Shown here: positions 57,960 through 64,000 of the stretch, piece after piece
How positions within the stretch are numbered: position 1 is the stretch's first letter
Layout: each line of letters begins with the position of its first letter
Source of the DNA: Pseudocercospora fijiensis CIRAD86
Lineage: Eukaryota > Ascomycota > Dothideomycetes > Mycosphaerellales > Mycosphaerellaceae
Reading direction: 5' to 3'
NCBI RefSeq assembly: GCF_000340215.1
Contig: NW_006921534.1
Coordinates: 2,267,248-2,331,247, forward strand
DNA: 64,000 nt
Notes under the pieces: generated by a model
Told to the model about the DNA's origin: nothing
The model's database searches: none
Seen by the model: the letters and a program-made list of their open reading frames with translations, nothing else
Made by a program: the position numbers and the translations under genes

Positions 57960-58234
57960 AATACCATCGGATTTCGCCTCACGACCTTAGGGAAAGTTGG
58001 CAGTCTCGTGACGAGGCAGGGAGGAGCAAAATACCAGAACGACTGTGAGGTGGTATAGACGCGATCAAATCAATTTGATATAGTAAGTTCTACAACGAAA
58101 GGGTATCTATCCATTGCTTGCGTCGCAATTTGACGCCTGAGTAAGTCGTATCCACAAACGCTTTCTGTATATCACTGAACGCCTCGCTAATCCAACACTT
58201 CTTCATCACAAAACCTGTATTCAACTGTCTCTCT

Positions 58235-60559
58235 TCAGCTCACTTCGCCGAAGCAGAGCATCCTCACTTCGCAGTCTTCGCTGCCACTGGCGACTCTGCT
58301 GTCAGACAGTCCTGCGCATGTGACAGGACCTTGATGACCAGTAAAAGTTCTCTCGCATTTCCCCGTGCGGGGGTCCCATATCTTCAGCATGCGATCCTCG
58401 CTTCCAGAGATCAGACGTAAGTGGTCAGCCGACAGTGCCCAGATCCCCTCAACGTGCCCAAAAAATGTACGGACACAGGCTTGAGATCTTGGCGTGTGCG
58501 AGTTGATCAAGGGATCGATCGGCAGCATGTCAATTTCGGAGTTCGATTCAGGTTGTGGAGTTGGCTCGCGAGTCTTGGCCGGTCGGAAATGTGTATCCCA
58601 CAAGCGAATAGTGGAGTCCAGCGCACCTGTCAACATGTATCGTGGGGGTGCTGGGCGGTCGGCGTCTTGTGGCCAGAAAGGCTCTACTGCGTCAGAAGTA
58701 GACCCCCGGATTTCCTGGTGGGAAGGAGCGATGGTGACGGAACTAACACTACTAGCATCGTCGTCTTGGTCACCAGGCGTAAGTGCGTGGTCATCCAGCT
58801 CGAATTCGATGGGCATCGGCACAACTTGTTGAACTTGGCCAACGTGGCCCGCAAAAACTCTTATGCATTCGCGGGTGTCGAGATCCCAAAGGCGGATGGT
58901 CAAGTCGTCGGATGCTGAGAATAGAGTCCTCGAAGGTTGATCAATCTTGACACAATTGACCCAATCGGTGTGTCCTCGTAGCACAAATGTTGCTTTGGAG
59001 GTGTTGTTCCACACGCGAACTGTGCGATCGCGGGATCCAGTGGCGACATAGCCTTCGGTGAAATGAAGAGTGATGATGCCGTCCTGGTGTGCTGGAAATG
59101 TTCTCAACAATTCTCCTGTCTTCCAATTCCACATCCTCATCGTAGAGTCAAGGCTCCCGGTCATGAGTTTCTTGTCGTCAAATTGCAGCGCCCTAATCCC
59201 ACTGGTGTGACCGTATAATGTCCGAAGCTCTTCGCCCGTATTGATATCCCAGACCTTCACCGTTGTGTCATATGAACCTGTAATCAAGACATTATCATCG
59301 AACTGCAAGCACATGACGCCATTGGTGTGGCCTTTGAAGACTTTCGTGCTACATCTTCCATATTTCCAAGCGGTTCCAACCTTGAATCTGTCCTTGTAGA
59401 CGTCCTTCCATGGCCGCTTGTTCGATCGTGCAGCAAAATAGCTTTCGGAGATGTCTTGAGACGAGGTAGAGCAGTGGCGCTTGCTGACCTCGGGCGATAC
59501 TGGTGTCGTTTGGAATGATCTTTTCGTTCCACGACTGCTGCCAGCCTCGTTTTCTTCGGCTGGCGGCGGCGGCGGCATTGCTGCTCCTTCCGGGATTGGT
59601 GTGATATCTGGTGACCATTGATTCAAACCTCTTCCTGTCGCTCGCAGCTGGATCTGTCTCTTCTCGATGCGCAACCTCTTTCGCTCGAGTAATGGCAAGC
59701 CCCAGCCACACTTGGTGCATTTTCGATCAATGTGCTGCTCACACATCTTATGCCAGACCACGTCGTCGTCCGCCAAAGTCCTCCATCGTTGACTGACTTG
59801 CGCTGCTTTACATAGCGATGTAGTGTCGAGGTAGCATAGAATCTTGAAGCCGAGCTCAGGAGGAAGTGCTGAGAGGAAGTCGATCTTGATCAGGTCGCGG
59901 ACATTGGCAGAGATGAAGGAGAGCTGCGGGAAGCAGCATTGGGTGAGGATACCCTGCAGCATGAGGTTGCGGTGCTTGGCGGGAGCGGCGGAGAAGAGGG
60001 ACCAGACGTGGGAGATGGCTTGCTGATCAGATTGTGAGAGGCCCGACAACTCGTCCTGCAGCTGCTCCATGGACGGCTCGTTGGCTTGGCGGCGACACTT
60101 GAGGTCGGGGCGATGCCGGTAGCAGAACTTGGTGCTCAACTTCTCCTCCTCTTCGTTTTGGGCGAGCAAAGAGTGCGGGCGCGGTTGGCCGATAGGGTTG
60201 TATTGGGTGGGAATGTGCTCGGAGAGAAAGGGCGCGACCGACATCTCGGCGGCCTTTGTGCTGGTCTGGATGGAGATGTTCTGGTCGTCCGTCTCGCGCT
60301 CCCTCCTCAAGTGGCTTTCGTGTTGGTGGTGGTGGTGGTGGAAGGGGACTGACACAGCTCCGGTCAGAGCAGAACTGAGCAGGCTGTTGTTCACATGGTC
60401 GTCAGCACCAGGAGTTGGACTTGGCTGCTGCGTCGCTTTCTCCTCCCTTCCACTCCCCCCTTTGCGCTCGCCATAGCCATTCGTGATCGGAGATGCAGTC
60501 TGAGACATTATTCTCGGTGGGTCGAACGCAGAGAGCGAATGGCGTGCTTCACTGCCCAT
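58235..60559 (-). CDS. sconB: F-box/WD40 protein SconB/Met30 (sulfur controller)
   Basis: Substrate receptor of an SCF ubiquitin ligase that turns off sulfur acquisition by targeting the MetR/Cys3 (Met4) bZIP factor. An intronless gene of 774 residues. The N-terminal about 140 residues are disordered with a His run. Next come [18 protein letters not shown] and [20 protein letters not shown], both Met30-specific. The F-box is near residues 226-275 ([20 protein letters not shown]), and a Cys-containing motif ([15 protein letters not shown]) follows. [20 protein letters not shown] leads into WD40 blades ([16 protein letters not shown] to [13 protein letters not shown]). An insertion of about 60 residues splits the late blades, as in other SconB proteins. 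Divergent from atg17. Confidence 0.93.
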   Translation of the reverse strand: MGSEARHSLSAFDPPRIMSQTASPITNGYGERKGGSGREEKATQQPSPTPGADDHVNNSLLSSALTGAVSVPFHHHHHQHESHLRRERETDDQNISIQTSTKAAEMSVAPFLSEHIPTQYNPIGQPRPHSLLAQNEEEEKLSTKFCYRHRPDLKCRRQANEPSMEQLQDELSGLSQSDQQAISHVWSLFSAAPAKHRNLMLQGILTQCCFPQLSFISANVRDLIKIDFLSALPPELGFKILCYLDTTSLCKAAQVSQRWRTLADDDVVWHKMCEQHIDRKCTKCGWGLPLLERKRLRIEKRQIQLRATGRGLNQWSPDITPIPEGAAMPPPPPAEENEAGSSRGTKRSFQTTPVSPEVSKRHCSTSSQDISESYFAARSNKRPWKDVYKDRFKVGTAWKYGRCSTKVFKGHTNGVMCLQFDDNVLITGSYDTTVKVWDINTGEELRTLYGHTSGIRALQFDDKKLMTGSLDSTMRMWNWKTGELLRTFPAHQDGIITLHFTEGYVATGSRDRTVRVWNNTSKATFVLRGHTDWVNCVKIDQPSRTLFSASDDLTIRLWDLDTRECIRVFAGHVGQVQQVVPMPIEFELDDHALTPGDQDDDASSVSSVTIAPSHQEIRGSTSDAVEPFWPQDADRPAPPRYMLTGALDSTIRLWDTHFRPAKTREPTPQPESNSEIDMLPIDPLINSHTPRSQACVRTFFGHVEGIWALSADHLRLISGSEDRMLKIWDPRTGKCERTFTGHQGPVTCAGLSDSRVASGSEDCEVRMLCFGEVS

Positions 60560-61117
60560 GTCTCCGCTACTCTGGCCACATCACTTGGCTCCCTCGCACA
60601 GTGCAACAGCAAGATGGTCGGGGCGCAGACTGGCGTGCGAGAGGAGGTCTAAGAGTCTGAGTCTGAACCCGAACCCTGTGCTGTGGGCGTCTGCTCGGTG
60701 GCTAGTTCTATCGTCTTCGCTGGCGGAGGTGGTGCAACGTCGCGCTGAGTCAGTGCTTCCGGCAGTTGGTCGTGACTTGCGTGCGATGGGTGGAATGCTC
60801 CTGGTCGGCGGATGATTGCGTTGGAAGGATAGTGAGAATGGTGTGATGATGGAGTCTTGGTCAGACCAGCATTTGCCCTGTCGCCGAACCAAAGGCCTGG
60901 CGCATTCGCCAACTGAACCTCAAGTCACGCAATTTGGACGCAGCATTTCTTTGTCACTCCTCCGTGGAACCAAACTAGAATATTGGTCATCGACTGAAGA
61001 AACTTGGCTGCAGACGCACCTGGTTGTTTGAGAACTGTACGCTTCTCACCTCTCTCGTAATGCATATGCACCGCGGTGAGGAGAACCTACAGTGCCTACA
61101 GTGATCCGCGTGCCGTG

Positions 61118-61152
<35 letters not shown>

Positions 61153-61288
61153 TCGCTTCATTCGCTCTCACGTGCTCGAACGAGGTCCGGCCCGGTCCCT
61201 GCAGCGGCGCAATCCGATCCCGAACCATACCATACCATACCACGCCTTCTGTTGTAACGCCTTCACACCTGCACAATGCTATAACATC
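60560..61288. promoter_or_regulatory. Divergent promoter region, sconB / atg17
   Basis: 729 bp between the two starts. It contains a hexanucleotide run, (GTCGGC)n, at about 61118-61150 in the atg17 leader. In-frame read-through of this run would add a (GV)n tract to Atg17 from an upstream frame, but the conserved start lies downstream of it. Confidence 0.45.
61118..61150. repeat. (GTCGGC)n hexanucleotide repeat
   Basis: About five perfect GTCGGC units in the atg17 5' leader. Confidence 0.85.
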
Positions 61289-62782
61289 ATGAGTGACTCC
61301 GACTCCGAACTATCGGCGAGCCCTTCACCGCCGCAGTCGCCAGACGCCAGTCTACACTACCACGGTCCGCCTAGCCTAGAAAGACTGGTCGTCCGCTTTG
61401 TCGAAGCAAAGAGATCTCTGAACGCCACCAGCCATGTCTACCGCGCCAATGAGCTGGTCACGAGCTCACGTTCTCTGATTGAAGAAATTGCTGCACTGAA
61501 TGCCAAGAATGCGTATGCGAAGAAAGGTCTGGACGAGCAAGCAGAAACGCTGGACGCTATTCGAGATGCCTTGATCGATGATGGCACCAAGCTATCGGAC
61601 GAGTTCGATGCTACGATAGCAAATCTGGACAGCGCCCATGCCAGGCTGGACAACACTCTGACTCAACTGAGGAAGACCATCGTCACTGCTCATGAGCAGC
61701 AGCAGCCGGAGGCGGCATCTTCTACCTCTGATACGGAAGAAGAGTCCAAGACTCTTTTCGACTTCATCGACGAGGCTACGCATGAGAGTGTGCTGTCTTC
61801 TCTACGAGGCTTGATTGACCACTACCACGAAGCCAGATCGGAGCTCAGCACCGACCTGGCTGCCTTCGAGGCTACTCTCAAAGGAATTGCCCAGAAACTG
61901 GCAGATGATACCAACGGCGTGTCCGATGAGCCTGACAGGCCGATGATTTATGATGAACCGCCTTCTTCGATATCAGACCTCTTCCACGGCATGGAGGAAC
62001 ATGCTACGGAAATGGCGTCTCTGCTCGAAAACTTGGTCAATCACTACGACCTGAGCGTGACAGCTCTTAGGCACACCGAGGGAGGCGGGGAAGCTGCTAA
62101 ATTAGCAGTCCAGCAAGCAGCTGAGCTGAGTACCAAGGATGTTGCCAAACCTGAAGAAAGCCTGTATGGGCAAGCAGCCGCTGAGCCGATTTCCGACGAA
62201 GAGCGATACGACATGCTCGCTGTCCTGGAGAAGGACGCTCAAGAAGTCGAGGACGTAGTCGTTGAGATTCGAGATCGTGCTGCGGAGCTTGAAGGCCAAT
62301 ATGGATCACTTTCCGTCTATGCTCGCAAGGCACGTCTTCGCAACAAAACCCTCCGACAAGTCCTCGATTCCATGCGAGACATGCGTGCGGCAATCCCGCG
62401 ACATCTGGAATCTGCTTCCTCGTTCCGCGAAACCTGGGTTGACATTCGTGACCAGATGCACGCAAAGACTACAGAACTTACCGACTTGAGTATCTTCTGT
62501 GAGCAGTTCTTCGGTGGCTACGGCAAGCTTTTGAAGGAGGTCGAGCGACGGAAAGCGAGCGAGGCTGCTATGAAGCGCATTGCGGATAAGGCACGCAAAG
62601 AGCTTGACAGGCTGTACCACGCTGATCATGCCGCCAGGGAGGAGTTCATGGAAGATGTGGGCGTTTTCCTACCGAGAGACCTCGGCGTCTGGCATGGGCT
62701 AGAGGAAGACAGCACGAGGTGGGAAGTCAGACCAGTATACGCTGACCATGAAGAACAGCCGCGCTTGCTTGATGGGTCATGA
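61289..62782 (+). CDS. atg17: Autophagy scaffold protein Atg17
   Basis: Scaffold of the Atg1/ULK kinase complex that organises the pre-autophagosomal structure with Atg29 and Atg31. An intronless gene of 497 residues. The chosen ATG gives MSDSDSELSASPSPPQSPDA; the frame is open further upstream but through a low-complexity leader. The protein is almost entirely helical coiled coil. Atg17 signatures are LVVRFVEAKRSLNATSHVYR, SSRSLIEEIAALNAKNAYAK, the motif TLFDFIDEATHESVLSSLRG with LIDHYHEARSELSTDLAAFE, SSISDLFHGMEEHATEMASL with LLENLVNHYDLSVTALRHTE, and FCEQFFGGYGKLLKEVERRK with KARKELDRLYHADHAAREEF. There is no membrane segment. Confidence 0.92.
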   Translation: MSDSDSELSASPSPPQSPDASLHYHGPPSLERLVVRFVEAKRSLNATSHVYRANELVTSSRSLIEEIAALNAKNAYAKKGLDEQAETLDAIRDALIDDGTKLSDEFDATIANLDSAHARLDNTLTQLRKTIVTAHEQQQPEAASSTSDTEEESKTLFDFIDEATHESVLSSLRGLIDHYHEARSELSTDLAAFEATLKGIAQKLADDTNGVSDEPDRPMIYDEPPSSISDLFHGMEEHATEMASLLENLVNHYDLSVTALRHTEGGGEAAKLAVQQAAELSTKDVAKPEESLYGQAAAEPISDEERYDMLAVLEKDAQEVEDVVVEIRDRAAELEGQYGSLSVYARKARLRNKTLRQVLDSMRDMRAAIPRHLESASSFRETWVDIRDQMHAKTTELTDLSIFCEQFFGGYGKLLKEVERRKASEAAMKRIADKARKELDRLYHADHAAREEFMEDVGVFLPRDLGVWHGLEEDSTRWEVRPVYADHEEQPRLLDGS

Positions 62783-63259
62783 GGGAACAATACCACGTCG
62801 AAGAGGTTGCTTTATGTTTATGAACCCGTTATACATCCAGCAGCATGCTGTGAGCAATGAGTATGAACTACTCTTGCGTCTCTCACAATACAGACACTCG
62901 GCTACAGTCCTGCAGGAAGTGGCCGTCCATGTTTCTCCGATCTTCGCTAATCCCGGACTTTGGCAGTCTGTTCCTGCATCCAGCGCAATGCAATAATACA
63001 GGCACAACAGGTACGTACTTCAGGAGATATGGAATGCTGCAGCTCTATTACGTGTAATGGTTCCGCCAGCATTGGTGCACTGCATCGAGCATCGAAGTGG
63101 GGCCGTGTGACGTCTGCTTTTTGAGCGGCTTCCAAGGTGCTGGATGGGTTGGCGATTCCGAATGGGGAGGGGAGGACGGTGAATGGGCATGGAAAGTTTG
63201 GTTTGCCAAGCGGCGCATATTGATGATGTGCAGTAGCAAAGTAATGTGCAGGGTGGATT
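62783..63259. other. Intergenic, atg17 3' flank
   Basis: No supported gene. Short frames overlap on both strands. Confidence 0.4.
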
Positions 63260-63733
63260 TCATGGTGGAGGGTTGGGTTTAGTCGATGTAGAGAGAAAGA
63301 CAAATAATAGACTAGGAAAGTTGTCAAGAGATTTTGGATGTGGTATGATTTTCAATGCTTCAAATTCCTTTGCTGAATACAACAACAACAACGCTTCAAA
63401 AGAAACAAGTTGAACCATGGTACTGAGCGGATACAATTGGATTTGCTCCCACCGCCGAGATAGCGAGTCCTCTATCACAAAGGTCATCGCAGCGACGCTC
63501 AGCTGCGGCTTCTCGGAGCCCAAGTCCAAATTGCGCACCGCAGCCTGCAGATCTGGTGGGAATAGCAGAGCTTCTGTTGCGTCGTGAGTGAATAGGGCGC
63601 CCTGATGGATCACAACTCCATTCTGTATCAACGGTGAATCGCCTGGCAGTCCAGAAGCCAGACGCGGGCTTTCGGGGCCGCCTTCGAGTGTGTATGATGA
63701 CTGTGTGGTGATTGGGCAGCCCAAGCGAGTCAT
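63260..63733 (-). CDS. Hypothetical protein, uncertain
   Basis: An ATG-initiated frame of 157 codons. The first two thirds look protein-like (ESPRLASGLPGDSPLIQNGV, VIHQGALFTHDATEALLFPP, DLQAAVRNLDLGSEKPQLSV), while the last third (LSTSTKPNPPP) reads like non-coding DNA. I recognise no family. An intron near 63430 that removes the weak end is possible. It lies about 40 bp downstream of the partial gene at the right edge, on the same strand, and could belong to the same transcription unit. Confidence 0.3.
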   Translation of the reverse strand: MTRLGCPITTQSSYTLEGGPESPRLASGLPGDSPLIQNGVVIHQGALFTHDATEALLFPPDLQAAVRNLDLGSEKPQLSVAAMTFVIEDSLSRRWEQIQLYPLSTMVQLVSFEALLLLYSAKEFEALKIIPHPKSLDNFPSLLFVFLSTSTKPNPPP

Positions 63734-63775
63734 TACTTGCTCGGGGATCGGCCAGCGATGATGCTATTTGGCCAT

Positions 63776-64000
63776 TCAGTAGTCAAAGATGAGGTTCCAG
63801 CACATCAACACGGGTTGGTGGGCGTCCTTCCCAGCGGTCGGGATGACGTGCAAGCCCAGCTTGTTGGTGTACTCCTTTAGCAGGGCGGCGTCCCAGTTCT
63901 CCTTCGCGGCATCCACATCGAGCACGGTGAGTTGACCGGCCTGACAGGGGTCTGGTCGCTCGACGTCCTTGCCCTTGAAGTAGGGGTGAAGCTTCGTCGA
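63776..64000 (-). CDS. Partial protein of unknown function, C-terminal 74 residues (gene enters from right edge)
   Basis: The frame is open from the right edge to TGA at 63778-63776 without a start codon. It reads STKLHPYFKGKDVERPDPCQ, QLTVLDVDAAKENWDAALLK, EYTNKLGLHVIPTAGKDAHQ, PVLMCWNLIFDY. The regular hydrophobic pattern and third-position G/C preference (CTG, GTC, AAG, ACC) indicate real coding sequence. No family recognised. Confidence 0.55.
   Translation of the reverse strand, partial: STKLHPYFKGKDVERPDPCQAGQLTVLDVDAAKENWDAALLKEYTNKLGLHVIPTAGKDAHQPVLMCWNLIFDY

Overview
This is nuclear DNA from a filamentous ascomycete, most likely a Dothideomycete of the Mycosphaerella/Cercospora kind. 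The evidence is short (about 47-76 bp) GT-AG introns with CTAAY-type branch points, fungal-specific families (Zn2Cys6 factor, SconB, HulA/Rsp5, Atg17, Pth11-type rhodopsin domain), and two AT-rich transposon blocks mutated in the style of RIP, where Gln (CAG) and Trp (TGG) codons have become TAG/TAA.

Layout. 1-3.8 kb: a partial gene at the left edge, a GH18 chitinase and an ArfGAP. 4-11.5 kb: a gene-poor stretch with a decayed MFS transporter, an F-box gene relic, an intron-containing tRNA-Gly and a small MITE-like element. 11.5-22.4 kb: a dense housekeeping block with a NirA-like Zn2Cys6 factor, an ABC1/ADCK mitochondrial kinase, Ubc9, Pex19, an unknown acidic protein and an arrestin-like protein. 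22.6-26.6 kb: a 4-kb Tc1/mariner-type element with about 36-bp inverted repeats, RIP-degenerate. 27.4-39.6 kb: a GPI-anchored Cys/Ser-rich protein, an aldo-keto reductase, an 866-residue fusion of a Pth11/SAT4-type rhodopsin domain with an FucP-type sugar permease, the HECT ubiquitin ligase Rsp5/HulA and a ZIP9-type zinc transporter. 40.4-51.8 kb: an 11.3-kb RIP-degenerate Helitron (HUH Rep plus PIF1-like helicase) bounded by 32-33-bp inverted repeats and carrying three sets of tandem repeats. 51.9-58.0 kb: a group of metabolic and transport genes (ferroportin, a barbiturase/cyanuric-acid-hydrolase-family enzyme, a polysaccharide-deacetylase-fold hydrolase and a 2-oxoglutarate oxygenase). 58.2-64 kb: the sulfur controller SconB/Met30, divergent from Atg17, then poorly defined sequence and a partial gene at the right edge.

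How genes relate. Several genes act in protein modification and turnover (Ubc9, Rsp5 and a possible arrestin client, SconB, Atg17), but they look like independent housekeeping loci. The best candidate for a functional set is the barbiturase-family enzyme beside the deacetylase-fold (PuuE/imidase-like) hydrolase, which could both open N-heterocyclic rings. The most unusual single gene is the receptor-like/transporter fusion at 30.4-33.0 kb.

Limits. Exon borders were worked out by eye from splice signals and reading frame. Family calls rest on recognised motifs, not on searches.
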